Part shown: positions 9,965 through 18,892 of the stretch, piece after piece
How positions within the stretch are numbered: the first letter of the stretch is position 1
Layout: each line of letters starts with the position of its first letter
Assembly: GCF_023101165.1 (NCBI RefSeq)
Contig: NZ_CP078076.1
Coordinates: forward strand, 1,240,001 to 1,304,000
Length of the DNA: 64,000 nucleotides
Direction: 5' to 3'
Source of the DNA: Microbacterium sufflavum
GTDB lineage: Bacteria; Actinomycetota; Actinomycetes; Actinomycetales; Microbacteriaceae
Made by a program: the position numbers and the translations under genes
The notes under the pieces: generated by a model
Told to the model about the DNA's origin: nothing
Seen by the model: the letters and a program-made list of their open reading frames with translations, nothing else
Database searches by the model: none

Positions 9965-11326
9965 ATGTCCGGCACTGACTCGGCCGCCCAGGAGCGCGCC
10001 GCCGACGCCGCGGTGGGAGCCGCGGCCATGAAGAAGGCGATCTGGCGGCTCGGCCCGTTCCTCGGACTGCTCTACCTCGTCGCCTACATCGACCGGAACA
10101 ACGCGGGCTTCGCCAAGCTCGAGATGACGGCCGCGCTGAACATCACCGAGGCGGCGTTCGGCTTCGCGGCCGGCATCTTCTTCATCGGGTACCTCCTCTT
10201 CGAGGTGCCCAGCAACCTGCTGCTGGAGAAGTTCGGCGCCCGCAAGTGGATCGCGCGCATCATGATCTCGTGGGGCATCGTCGCCGCCCTCACCGCCTTC
10301 GTGCAGGACGAGACGCAGTTCGCGATCGCGCGCTTCATCCTCGGCATCGCGGAGGCCGGGTTCTTCCCCGGCGTGCTGCTCTACCTCACGCTCTGGTTCC
10401 CGCGGCAGTACCGCACGCAGGTGCTCGCCGTGTTCGTGCTGTCGAACCCGATCGCCAACGCCGTGGCCGCACCGCTGTCGGGCTGGATGCTCGAGCTCCA
10501 CGGACTGTGGGGTCTGGACGGCTGGCAGCTGGTGTTCCTCCTGCAGGGCGTGCCCGCCGTGCTGCTCGCGTTCGTCGTGTTCTTCTGGCTGCCCGATCGC
10601 CCGCAGGACGCCCGCTGGCTGAACCCGGCCGAGCAGCGGTGGATCACCGACACGCTCGCCGCCGAGACGCAGGCCACGGAGCAGCGCCACGGCCGCCTCC
10701 GCCTGGGCGAGGTCTTCCGCAACGGGCGGCTGTGGACGCTGATCGTGCTGTTCTTCGGCGTCGTGTTCGGGGCGTACGGCCTGGGCATGTGGCTGCCGAC
10801 GATCGTGAAGAGCATGGGCGACTTCTCCAATGCCACGACCGGATGGCTGGTCGCGTTGCCCAACCTCTGCGCGGCGCTGGTGATGCTGCCGTGGGAGCGC
10901 GCCGCGCGGAAGCAGGGCAACATCCCGCTCCAGATCGGCATCACGCTGAGCATCACGGCCCTGTCGCTCATCGCAGCGGTCGCGGCGCAGGGCACTCCGA
11001 TCCTCGCGCTCGCGGCGCTGTGCGTCGGGATGTCCGCCCTGTTCTCGACCACGCCGCTGTTCTGGAGCCTGCCGCCCATGGTGCTCACCGGCACGGCCGC
11101 GGCGGCGGGACTGGCGTTCATCAACTCGGTCGGCAACCTCGCCGGGTTCGCCGGTCCGTACGCGATCGGCTGGATCAGCCAGACCACGGGATCCGCCGTG
11201 TGGGGTCTGCTGCTCATCTCCGGGCTCACCCTGCTCGGGGCGACGATCGCGTTCGTGCTGAGCCGTCGCGCCGACTTCACCACGGCGCCCGCACCGGCGC
11301 CGCAGTCGGCGCCCGCCGCGCGCTGA
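9965..11326 (+). CDS. MFS transporter, anion:cation symporter (ACS) family
   Basis: A 453-residue twelve-helix carrier. YIDRNNAGFAKLEM in the first loop and the WFPRQYR motif after helix 4 are marks of the ACS family (hexuronate, galactonate, phthalate and tartrate carriers). The ATG at 9965 has GAAGGAG at 9953-9959; an upstream in-frame start would run through the operator. Divergent from GntR and preceded by operator 2. Proton-coupled uptake of an organic or sugar acid is the expected role, which fits the acid-sugar enzymes downstream. Confidence 0.9.
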   Translation: MSGTDSAAQERAADAAVGAAAMKKAIWRLGPFLGLLYLVAYIDRNNAGFAKLEMTAALNITEAAFGFAAGIFFIGYLLFEVPSNLLLEKFGARKWIARIMISWGIVAALTAFVQDETQFAIARFILGIAEAGFFPGVLLYLTLWFPRQYRTQVLAVFVLSNPIANAVAAPLSGWMLELHGLWGLDGWQLVFLLQGVPAVLLAFVVFFWLPDRPQDARWLNPAEQRWITDTLAAETQATEQRHGRLRLGEVFRNGRLWTLIVLFFGVVFGAYGLGMWLPTIVKSMGDFSNATTGWLVALPNLCAALVMLPWERAARKQGNIPLQIGITLSITALSLIAAVAAQGTPILALAALCVGMSALFSTTPLFWSLPPMVLTGTAAAAGLAFINSVGNLAGFAGPYAIGWISQTTGSAVWGLLLISGLTLLGATIAFVLSRRADFTTAPAPAPQSAPAAR

Positions 11327-11331
11327 GCCGC

Positions 11332-11374
11332 CCGGATCGGCGGGCGTAACGAGAACGTAACCCCGCCGATCCGG
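11332..11374 (+). terminator. Terminator of the MFS gene
   Basis: Perfect 13-bp arms CCGGATCGGCGGG (11332-11344) and CCCGCCGATCCGG (11362-11374), 17-base loop, five bases after the stop. It separates the MFS gene from the importer operon that has its own operator at 11407. Confidence 0.75.
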
Positions 11375-11406
11375 TTCGCTCTAGACGCCCTCGCGCTTTT
11401 GCTACA

Positions 11407-11416
11407 TGCTATAGCG
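11407..11416. promoter_or_regulatory. GntR operator 3 (Opp-type importer)
   Basis: TGCTATAGCG, nine of ten bases as in the perfect site, 42 bases before the binding-protein start. It is preceded by TTTTGCTACA, so a second half-site may be present. Confidence 0.65.
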
Positions 11417-11458
11417 AACACCCTTACCCGAAGCATCACCCGACACCTGGAGGCACCC

Positions 11459-12994
11459 ATGTCGCGTCGTCGCGTCCTTCTCGGCGGAGCAGCGCTGCTC
11501 ACCGCCGCGCTGATCACCGCTGGCTGCAGCACCTCATCCACCCCCGACGGCTCCGCCCAGGACGGCGGCACGCTCACCGTCGCCGCGGCCCAGGGCATCC
11601 CGCAGCTCAACCCGGCCATCCGCACCTTCGCGTGGGAGGAGGTGCTGTTCCCGCTGCTCTGGAACGGCCTCACCACCACCGACGAGTCCGGCGAGATCGT
11701 CGGCGACCTCGCCGAGAGCTGGGAGACCTCGGACGATCAGAAGACGTGGACGTTCACGCTCCGTGACGGCGTCACGTTCTCCAACGGCGACCCGTTCACC
11801 GCGGAAGACGCCGTGGCCTCCTTCGAGTACTACCTCGACCCCGAGACCGCCACGCAGGAGAAGAACAAGATCGACATGGTGACCGACGTCACCGCCCCCG
11901 ACGACAAGACCGTCGTCATCACGCTCTCCGAGCCGATCGCCACGTTCGACGCCGGCATCGTGTGGGTCAAGATGCTCGACGTCGACGCGCTCGACACCAT
12001 CGACAAGGAGCCCATCGGCACCGGTCCCTACATCGTCGACGCCTTCACACCCGACGACAGCCTCACGCTCGTGCCCAACCCCGAGTACTTCGGCGACGCC
12101 CCCGCGCTCGACGAGATCAGGATCGTGAAGGCCGCCGAGTCCACGGCCGCCGTGACCGGACTGCGCTCGGGCGACATCGACGTGCTGTGGTCGGTGCCGC
12201 AGGGCGACGTCGAGGGCCTGGAGGCCGGCGGCGACATCGCGCTCGTGAAGCCGGAGAACCCGAGCCAGTGGCCGTCGTGGGAGGTCGACACCACCTCCCC
12301 GCCGTTCAACGACGTGCGTGCGCGGCAGGCCCTCGCATACGCGATCGACCGCGAGGCGATCCTCGACGCCGCGTACTACGGCCAGGGCACGGTCTCCCCG
12401 ACCAACAACGCCCTCGGCGAGGTGAACCCCTGGTACGGCGGCGACCTGACCGACTACTCCTACGACCTCGACAAGGCCAAGGAGCTGTTCGCCGAGGCCG
12501 GCGTGACCGAGGGCAGCACCCTCACCTGGTGGGGCGTCGCCGGCCAGTACCCGGAGTGGAACACCAGCGGCGAGATCCTGCAGGCCAGCCTCAAGGAGAT
12601 CGGCATCACCCTGAAGATCGACAACAACGACGTCGGCACCTGGGTCGACTCGTTCTACCCGGCGGGCAAGAGCTTCCCCGGCTACATCGTGCCGAACTTC
12701 CAGTCCACGCCGCCCGAGCCCGCCTACTCGCTGAACTTCTATCTGGAGGGCCGCTGCGAGTGCAACTGGGTCGACCCGGAGTTCCAGTCGGCCTTCGCCG
12801 CCGCCGTCGCCGAGCCCGACCAGGCCGCGCGTGCCGAGAAGTGGAGCACCGTGCAGACGATCATCAACCAGCAGGTGCCGCTGATCGTGCCGCTGCAGTC
12901 CACCGTGGTCACCGCGACCAGCACGAAGGTCGACGGCGTGTGGGTCGAGGGCGGCGGGCAGCTGCACCTCGAGAACGCGCAGCTGAAGGGCTGA
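11459..12994 (+). CDS. ABC transporter substrate-binding lipoprotein, peptide/opine type (SBP family 5)
   Basis: A 511-residue lipoprotein with lipobox ITAGC (C23) after a short Arg-rich signal. The body has the family-5 pattern: the GGTLTVA start, LAESWETSDD, and the YDLDKAKELFAEAG segment. Family 5 binds oligopeptides, but many members carry oligosaccharides, opines or nickel complexes. The ATG at 11459 follows a GGAGG in CCTGGAGGCACCC. First gene of a five-member run: SBP, two permeases, fused ATPase, beta-helix protein. Given the secreted beta-helix and the catabolic enzymes, the ligand may be an oligouronide; this is inference. Confidence 0.92.
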   Translation: MSRRRVLLGGAALLTAALITAGCSTSSTPDGSAQDGGTLTVAAAQGIPQLNPAIRTFAWEEVLFPLLWNGLTTTDESGEIVGDLAESWETSDDQKTWTFTLRDGVTFSNGDPFTAEDAVASFEYYLDPETATQEKNKIDMVTDVTAPDDKTVVITLSEPIATFDAGIVWVKMLDVDALDTIDKEPIGTGPYIVDAFTPDDSLTLVPNPEYFGDAPALDEIRIVKAAESTAAVTGLRSGDIDVLWSVPQGDVEGLEAGGDIALVKPENPSQWPSWEVDTTSPPFNDVRARQALAYAIDREAILDAAYYGQGTVSPTNNALGEVNPWYGGDLTDYSYDLDKAKELFAEAGVTEGSTLTWWGVAGQYPEWNTSGEILQASLKEIGITLKIDNNDVGTWVDSFYPAGKSFPGYIVPNFQSTPPEPAYSLNFYLEGRCECNWVDPEFQSAFAAAVAEPDQAARAEKWSTVQTIINQQVPLIVPLQSTVVTATSTKVDGVWVEGGGQLHLENAQLKG

Positions 12995-12995
12995 C

Positions 12996-13958
12996 GTGCT
13001 CCTCTCCGTCCTGCGGCGGGTGGCGATCAGCATCGCGATGCTGATCGCCACCTCGCTCCTCGTGTTCGTGGTGCTCCGGCTGCTGCCGGGCGACCCCGTG
13101 ATTACCCGTCTCGGCTCGACGCCGGGCGTGGACGCCGAGATGCTCCAGCGTCTGCGCGAGGAGGCCGGGCTCGACGCCCCGGTCATCGAGCAGTACCTGC
13201 GCTGGATCGGCGGCGTCGTCACGGGCGACTTCGGACAGTCGTACTTCAACCAGTTCTCGGTGACCGAGCTCATCGCGCAGCGCCTGCCCGCCACGCTCGA
13301 GCTCACGCTGATCGGCATCCTGCTGGCCGTGCTCATCGCGACCCCGGCCGCCGTGATCGCCTCGCTGCGCCCGCTCGGCGTGGTCGACCGCGTGCTCACG
13401 GCCATCTCCACCGCGGGCATGGCGCTGCCGCAGTTCCTCATCGGCATCGTGCTGATCGTGGTGTTCGCCGTGCAGCTGAAGTGGCTGCCCGCCCGCGGCT
13501 ACACGCCGTTCGCGGACGACCCGGCCGACAACCTCGTGCGCATGATCCTGCCCGCCCTCACCCTCGCCTTCGCCGCCGCGCCGCTGCTGATGCGGTTCCT
13601 GCGGGCGTCGATGGTCGAGGTGCTCGACGCCCCCTACATCCGCACCGCCCGCGGCAAGGGGCAGTCGGCGAGCGGGGTGGTGCTCGGGCACGCGCTGCGC
13701 AACGCCCTGATCCCGGGGCTCACCATGCTCGGCCTCATCGTCGGATACACGCTCGGCGGGGTCGTGATCGTGGAGTACGTGTTCGGTGTTCCCGGGCTCG
13801 GCTCGCTGGCGATCGACGCCGTGTTCAAGCGCGACTACGCGGTGCTGCAGTCGGTGGTGCTGCTGATCTCCGCCATGTTCATCCTCACGACGCTGATCGT
13901 CGACCTGCTCTACGGCGTGCTCGACCCGCGTCTTCGTGCAAGGAGCAGCCGTGGCTGA
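12996..13958 (+). CDS. ABC transporter permease, DppB type
   Basis: A 320-residue inner-membrane permease with six predicted helices. The N-terminal signature LRLLPGDPVITRLG and the EAA-like loop before helix 5 (YIRTARGKGQSASGVV) are typical of DppB/OppB. Starts with GTG one base after the binding-protein stop and overlaps the next permease gene by a few bases, so transport genes are tightly coupled. Confidence 0.93.
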   Translation: MLLSVLRRVAISIAMLIATSLLVFVVLRLLPGDPVITRLGSTPGVDAEMLQRLREEAGLDAPVIEQYLRWIGGVVTGDFGQSYFNQFSVTELIAQRLPATLELTLIGILLAVLIATPAAVIASLRPLGVVDRVLTAISTAGMALPQFLIGIVLIVVFAVQLKWLPARGYTPFADDPADNLVRMILPALTLAFAAAPLLMRFLRASMVEVLDAPYIRTARGKGQSASGVVLGHALRNALIPGLTMLGLIVGYTLGGVVIVEYVFGVPGLGSLAIDAVFKRDYAVLQSVVLLISAMFILTTLIVDLLYGVLDPRLRARSSRG

Positions 13959-14799
13959 CACCCTCACCCTCGCCCTGCGCTCGACCCGTCCGCGCCGCCG
14001 GCTCGCCGTCGCCTCGTGGATCCCCCTCGCGCTGCTCGCCCTGATCGTGCTGGCCTGCGTGCTCGCGCCCGTCATCGCGCCGTTCGACCCCGCGGCCCAG
14101 TCGCCCGACCGCTTCGCCGCGCCCTCGGCCGTGCACCTGTTCGGCACCGACGAGCTCGGCCGCGACCTGTTCAGCCGCGTGCTGTACGGCGGACAGCTCA
14201 CCGTGTTCATCGCCGCCGGTGCCACGCTCGTGGCGATGGTGCTCGGCATCGCCTGGGGCATGGCCGCCGCGTTCGCCCGCGGCTGGGTCGACGAGCTGCT
14301 CATGCGCCTGGCCGACACCGTGATGGCGATCCCGCAGATCCTGTTCGCGCTGGTGTTCATCTCGGCGTTCGGCGCCGACCCCGTGAAGCTCGCCGTCATC
14401 ATCGGCATCCTGCTCACCCCCACGACCGCGCGGCTGGTGCGGTCGTCGGTGCTGAGCGAGCTGCAGGAGGACTACTTCACCGCGGCCGTGGCCTTCGGCT
14501 CGAAGCGCAGCCGCCTGCTGTTCGCGGAGGTGCTGCCCAACGCCAAGGGACCGATCGTGGTGCAGGCCGCCATCAACGCCGCGAACGCGATCCTGCTGGA
14601 GGCGTCGATGAGCTTCGTCGGGCTCGGCATCGCGCCGCCCGAGGCCACCTGGGGCACCCTCGTGCAGCAGGGCTACCAGAAGATGTACCAGTCGATCGGG
14701 TACGTGCTGTTCCCCGCGCTGTTCATCTTCGTGACCATCTGGCTGCTCAACGTGCTCGCCGACCAGTTCGGCGGCGACCGGAAGGGGAAGGGCCGATGA
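13951..14799 (+). CDS. ABC transporter permease, DppC type
   Basis: A 282-residue partner permease. It has the N-terminal PFDPAAQSPDRFAAPS and HLFGTDELGRDLFSR motifs diagnostic of DppC/OppC and an EAA loop. The GTG at 13951 is chosen because AAGGAG (13940-13945) stands five bases before it; a GTG at 13936 would add five residues but lies upstream of that site. The stop overlaps the ATPase start (ATGA). Confidence 0.92.
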   Translation: MADTLTLALRSTRPRRRLAVASWIPLALLALIVLACVLAPVIAPFDPAAQSPDRFAAPSAVHLFGTDELGRDLFSRVLYGGQLTVFIAAGATLVAMVLGIAWGMAAAFARGWVDELLMRLADTVMAIPQILFALVFISAFGADPVKLAVIIGILLTPTTARLVRSSVLSELQEDYFTAAVAFGSKRSRLLFAEVLPNAKGPIVVQAAINAANAILLEASMSFVGLGIAPPEATWGTLVQQGYQKMYQSIGYVLFPALFIFVTIWLLNVLADQFGGDRKGKGR

Positions 14800-16619
14800 C
14801 CGACGCCGCTCCCGTCCTGCGGGTGCAGGACCTCACCGTCTCCTACGGCGACGTGACGCCCGTGAAGGGCATCAGCTTCGCGGTGCGCCCCGGCGAGCGG
14901 ATCGGCCTGGTCGGCGAGTCCGGCTCCGGCAAGTCGCTCACCGCCCTGTCGATCATGCGCCTCAACGACGGCGCGAAGCTCGGCGGCAGCATCCGGCTGC
15001 GCGACCGCGAGCTGCTGACTCTCCGCACGCGCGAGATGACGAAGGTGCGCGGCGGCGAGATCGCGATGGTCTACCAGGACCCGATGTCATCGCTGAACCC
15101 CGTGCGCACCATCGGGCACCAGCTCGTCGAGGCGATCCGGCTGCACGAGCGGGTGTCGCGGCAGGCCGCGCGTGCCAGGGCCGTCGAGCTGCTGACCGAG
15201 GTCGGCGTGCCGCTGCCCGAGGAGCGCCTGAGCCAGTACCCGCACGAGTTCTCCGGCGGCATGCGGCAGCGCGTCATGATTGCGATGGCCATGTCGTCGC
15301 GGCCCGCGGTGCTGATCGCCGACGAGCCCACCACCGCCCTCGACGTGACCACGCAGTCGCGCATCATCGACCTGCTCGACCGTCTCGCGGAGGACCACGG
15401 CACCGCGGTCGTGCTCATCACGCACGACCTCGGCGTCGCGGCCGGCTTCTGCGAGCGGATCCACGTGATGCGGCACGGGCGCGTGGTCGAGGAGGGCCCC
15501 GTCGACCGGATCTACGCCGCGCCCGAGCACCCGTACACGCAGGCGCTGCTGGGGGCCGTGGTCGACCTCACGGTGGACGTGCACCAGCCCATCCCGACCG
15601 TGGACGCCCTTCACCTCGCACCGCCCACCCCGGAGCCGCACGGTGCGGGGCCATCCCACCCCCGGTCCGTGAGCGAGGGGCCCTTCGACGAGACGAAGGG
15701 CGCCGCCGACACGATCAGCGCGGTCGACCGGGCCAGGGAGTCGGGCGACGTGCTGGTCGACGTGCAGGGCGTGACGAAGGTGTTCACGCTGGGCTCCGGA
15801 CGCCGCGTGACCGCGGTCGACGACGTGTCGTTCCAGATCCGCCGCGGTGAGACCGTGGGGCTCGTCGGCGAGTCGGGGTCGGGCAAGTCGACCGTGTCGA
15901 AGGCGGTGCTCGCGCTCGGCGGCATCGACGGCGGCGCGGTGGTGTTCGACGGGCAGCGTCCGCATGACCTGCGCGGCGAGGAGCTGCGCAGGCTGCGCCG
16001 CCGCATGCAGATGGTGTTCCAGGACCCGTTCTCGGCGCTCAACCGCCGGCAGACCGTGGCGCAGATCATCGAGGCGCCGCTGCTCGCCCACGGCATCGGC
16101 ACCAGGGCGACCAGGGCCGAGAAGGTGCGCGAGGCGATGCACCGGGTGCGGCTGGACGAGGAGTTCGCGCACCGGCTCCCGCGCTCGATGTCGGGCGGCC
16201 AGTGCCAGCGGGTGTCGATCGCGCGGTCGCTCGTGCTGGAGCCGGAGTTCCTGGTGCTGGACGAGTCGGTGTCGGCGCTCGACGTGTCGATCCAGGCGCA
16301 GGTGCTGAACCTGTTGCGCGACCTGCAGACCGAGCTCGGCCTGACGTACCTCTTCATCAGCCACGACCTCGCCGTGATCCGGTACATGTCGTCGACCGTG
16401 GCCGTGATGCAGCACGGGCGGATCGTGGAGGTCGGCGCGCGCGACGCCCTGTTCGCGAACCCGCAGCACGAGTACACGCGCAGCCTCATGGCCGCGATCC
16501 CGGTGGCCGATCCGGTGCTCGAGCGGCGTCGGCGGGCCGAGGCCGCGGCGCTCTGGCAGGCGCAGGGGGCGGTCACCGCGGTCGTCCCGGCCCCCACCGC
16601 CGCGGGAGCGCGCGGATGA
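14796..16619 (+). CDS. Fused dipeptide/oligosaccharide ABC transporter ATPase (DppD-DppF in one chain)
   Basis: A 607-residue protein with two complete ABC ATPases. Module 1: Walker A GESGSGKS (about residues 40-47), signature SGGMRQR (about 153), Walker B LIADEP (about 174). Module 2: Walker A GESGSGKST (about 357), signature SGGQCQR (about 465), and LDES in place of LDEP after Walker B (about 485). Both ends carry the Opp/Dpp C-terminal HPYTQALLGA and HEYTRSLMAA motifs. The join (about residues 262-330) includes a stretch, 15664-15704, that matches the dispersed intergenic repeat seen at 34206, so the fusion may have kept a former spacer in frame. Energises import through the two preceding permeases. 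Confidence 0.93.
   Translation: MTDAAPVLRVQDLTVSYGDVTPVKGISFAVRPGERIGLVGESGSGKSLTALSIMRLNDGAKLGGSIRLRDRELLTLRTREMTKVRGGEIAMVYQDPMSSLNPVRTIGHQLVEAIRLHERVSRQAARARAVELLTEVGVPLPEERLSQYPHEFSGGMRQRVMIAMAMSSRPAVLIADEPTTALDVTTQSRIIDLLDRLAEDHGTAVVLITHDLGVAAGFCERIHVMRHGRVVEEGPVDRIYAAPEHPYTQALLGAVVDLTVDVHQPIPTVDALHLAPPTPEPHGAGPSHPRSVSEGPFDETKGAADTISAVDRARESGDVLVDVQGVTKVFTLGSGRRVTAVDDVSFQIRRGETVGLVGESGSGKSTVSKAVLALGGIDGGAVVFDGQRPHDLRGEELRRLRRRMQMVFQDPFSALNRRQTVAQIIEAPLLAHGIGTRATRAEKVREAMHRVRLDEEFAHRLPRSMSGGQCQRVSIARSLVLEPEFLVLDESVSALDVSIQAQVLNLLRDLQTELGLTYLFISHDLAVIRYMSSTVAVMQHGRIVEVGARDALFANPQHEYTRSLMAAIPVADPVLERRRRAEAAALWQAQGAVTAVVPAPTAAGARG
15664..15704. repeat. Copy of the dispersed intergenic repeat inside the ATPase linker
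   Basis: The stretch shares with the element at 34206-34260 the blocks CTGAGCGAG-like (here CGTGAGCGAG) and, identically, GAGACGAAGGGCGCC (15690-15704). It can fold through CCCTTCG (15681-15687) and CGAAGGG (15694-15700). It encodes about fourteen linker residues between the two ATPase modules. Confidence 0.55.
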
Positions 16620-16670
16620 CACCGACGGGACACCACGTCCCGACCCGCCGTCGATAACGAAGGAGTCGTC

Positions 16671-18857
16671 ATGTCCGACACCACCACCGGCACCGAACAG
16701 GGTGTGCGCTCGACGGGGCGTCGCGCCCTGATGACCGGGCTCGGCGCCGTCGCGCTCGGTGCGGCCGGCTCCGTCGTCGGCGCGTCGTCCGCGCAGGCGG
16801 CCCCCGTCGCGGCCGGCTCGAAGGACGTCACGAGGGCGGAGACCGTCGCCGAGCTGGCCGGGCTGCGGGCGCGTGAGGGCGAGCTGGCGATCGTCGCCGG
16901 GTATCACGCGCCCGGCGACGCCGGCCTGCTCGTGTACGTGGGGGCCGGTGAGGCCGACACCGCGGTCAACGGCGGCACGGTCGTCGCCGGCAAGCGCCAC
17001 ACGAAGTGGGTGCTGCTCCACGACGGCACGGTCGACTTCCGGGTCTTCGGCATCATCGGACCCGAGACGGCGGCCGACGACGCGCTCGACGCGCTGGTGA
17101 ACGACCCCGCCGTCCGGCGCATCGAGGCCCAGACCGACCTGCTGTTCCAGCGGCGGCACGTCTTCACCCGCTCGCACATCGAGATCGACTTCGGCGGGCA
17201 CCTGGTCACCACGGAGGGGATCGAGCCGAACACCGCCGACAACCCGTTCGGCGCGGTCATGTTCTTCACCGGGGTGGCGGCAGACGTGGTCGTCGAGCAC
17301 CGGCTGGCCGAGCCGTGGGCGGAGCTGACCGACGCGGTCGCGGTGCCCGACGCCACCCCGTTCGCCGTCGACACCTGGTGGGCGGTGCAGTGCGACGAGG
17401 TCGCCGGTGGCGGGCGGGACGAGCGCGAGCTGCAGCGGTTCGTGCAGGTGACGCAGCAGCTCGACGCCACGCACATCCGCGTCGACTACCTCAACGGGTG
17501 GCCGCTCGACACCGGTCGCCGGCTCACCTGGCGCCGGATGGAGCCGGTCGTCGGGGTGCGCATCGCGAACATGCGGTTCCTCGGCGCGGGACCGTTCGAC
17601 GGACCCACCGACGGGTCCTTCCCCGATCCGCGCGAGCGCACAGGGTCGCACCCGATCGCCTTCGAGTACGCCGTCCACTGCGACGTCGCCGACGTGCACG
17701 CCAGCCGCACCTGGTGGCCCGTGATCATGCGGCGGTGGAACACCCACTTCACCACCGAGCGCTGCTCGGTCGAGAACCCGCCCACCGTGTTCTACGGCGG
17801 TGCGGGGTACCTCACGCAGCAGATCTACAGCCTCTACGGGCGGGTCGCCGACTGCACGTCGTCGAACGCGCGACACCTGAACGACCTCACCGCGAGCGCG
17901 TACTGCATCGTCGAGAACTGTCACGGCGACGGCGACGACCAGGGCGGCAACCCGTTCACGACGCACGGCCAGTACGAGCACGACCTCACCTTCATCGGCA
18001 ACTCCGGGCTGATGGACATCGCCAACTCCGGGGCGCAGTGGGGCACGGCCGCCAAGCGCATCACGGTGCGCGACCACGTGTGCTCGTGGTTCGTCGCGGG
18101 CACGAAGATCAGCGACCTGACGCTCGAGAACGTGCGGGTGATCGGCCGCTCCACGTTCGACCCGCAGGCGACCATGACCATCAACGCCGACGGGGCCCAG
18201 GTGCGCGGCTGCACCGCCGGGCTGCTGGCGATCGGGCAGCGGTCGGCACGGTCCTCGCGGCCGACGAAGATCGAGGACTCCACGTTCGCGCTGCCGAAGG
18301 ACCAGGTGCTCGTGCAGACGCCCGTCACGGTCCCGGTCAGCTTCGTGCGCTGCACCATCGGCGGCATCGACGGGACCAAGGCCCGCGGTTCGGGACCGGT
18401 CGAGTTCGTCGACTGCCGGCTGAGCGGCCCGGCCTCCGGCGCGCCGTTCGAGCTCGGCGCGTCGCGGGTCACGATCCGCGGTGGCACCGTGCGCGACGTG
18501 CTGCTGTCGGCGACCGCCGTGCGCGACCAGCTCATCGCCGTGGAGGGCGTGGAGCTCGGCACCGAGCGGGCCGACGTCGCCCTGCTGTCGCGGGCGGCCG
18601 GCGACGGCGTCGTCACCTGGCGTCTGAGCGGGGTGACCTCGACGGTCGCGAACGGTGCGGCGCACGCCGACATCGGTGCGGGCGTGAACCATGCGCGCAT
18701 CACCGGCTCCCAGTTCGTCGGGGGACGGTTGCGGCTGGCCGACGGGTTCGCGGAGCCGTCCACGCTGCTCTACAGCGACTCCGTGGAGCGCGGGGTCGAG
18801 ACCACGGTGCCCGAGGCCGGGGACCGGGTGCTGATCGCCGACGTGCTGAGCGTGTGA
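16671..18857 (+). CDS. Tat-secreted right-handed beta-helix protein (copy 2)
   Basis: A 728-residue paralogue of the protein at 4024. A twin-arginine region (TGRRALMTG, residues 15-23) leads into a hydrophobic stretch and an AQA site at residue 43. The shared core runs from KWVLLHDGTVDFRVFGI through HGDGDDQG (about residues 418-425) to NSGLMDIANSG and ITVRDHVCSWFVAG; the C-terminal third is more diverged. GAAGGAG lies eight bases before the ATG, in a 25-base leader almost identical to that of the MFS gene at 9965. It follows the importer operon by 51 bases and may be cotranscribed. Presumed to act on an extracellular polymer whose fragments the importer takes up; the reaction is not known. 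Confidence 0.75.
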   Translation: MSDTTTGTEQGVRSTGRRALMTGLGAVALGAAGSVVGASSAQAAPVAAGSKDVTRAETVAELAGLRAREGELAIVAGYHAPGDAGLLVYVGAGEADTAVNGGTVVAGKRHTKWVLLHDGTVDFRVFGIIGPETAADDALDALVNDPAVRRIEAQTDLLFQRRHVFTRSHIEIDFGGHLVTTEGIEPNTADNPFGAVMFFTGVAADVVVEHRLAEPWAELTDAVAVPDATPFAVDTWWAVQCDEVAGGGRDERELQRFVQVTQQLDATHIRVDYLNGWPLDTGRRLTWRRMEPVVGVRIANMRFLGAGPFDGPTDGSFPDPRERTGSHPIAFEYAVHCDVADVHASRTWWPVIMRRWNTHFTTERCSVENPPTVFYGGAGYLTQQIYSLYGRVADCTSSNARHLNDLTASAYCIVENCHGDGDDQGGNPFTTHGQYEHDLTFIGNSGLMDIANSGAQWGTAAKRITVRDHVCSWFVAGTKISDLTLENVRVIGRSTFDPQATMTINADGAQVRGCTAGLLAIGQRSARSSRPTKIEDSTFALPKDQVLVQTPVTVPVSFVRCTIGGIDGTKARGSGPVEFVDCRLSGPASGAPFELGASRVTIRGGTVRDVLLSATAVRDQLIAVEGVELGTERADVALLSRAAGDGVVTWRLSGVTSTVANGAAHADIGAGVNHARITGSQFVGGRLRLADGFAEPSTLLYSDSVERGVETTVPEAGDRVLIADVLSV

Positions 18858-18892
18858 GCGACGGCCATGATGGACGACAGGGAGGACCTGGA

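Noticed and set aside
15087..18692. Very long open frame (about 1200 codons) on the minus strand opposite the importer and beta-helix genes
   Set aside because: It is a GC-driven shadow: its residues are almost all Arg, Ala, Gly, His, Asp and Val with no domain, and both underlying plus-strand genes have clear family motifs.
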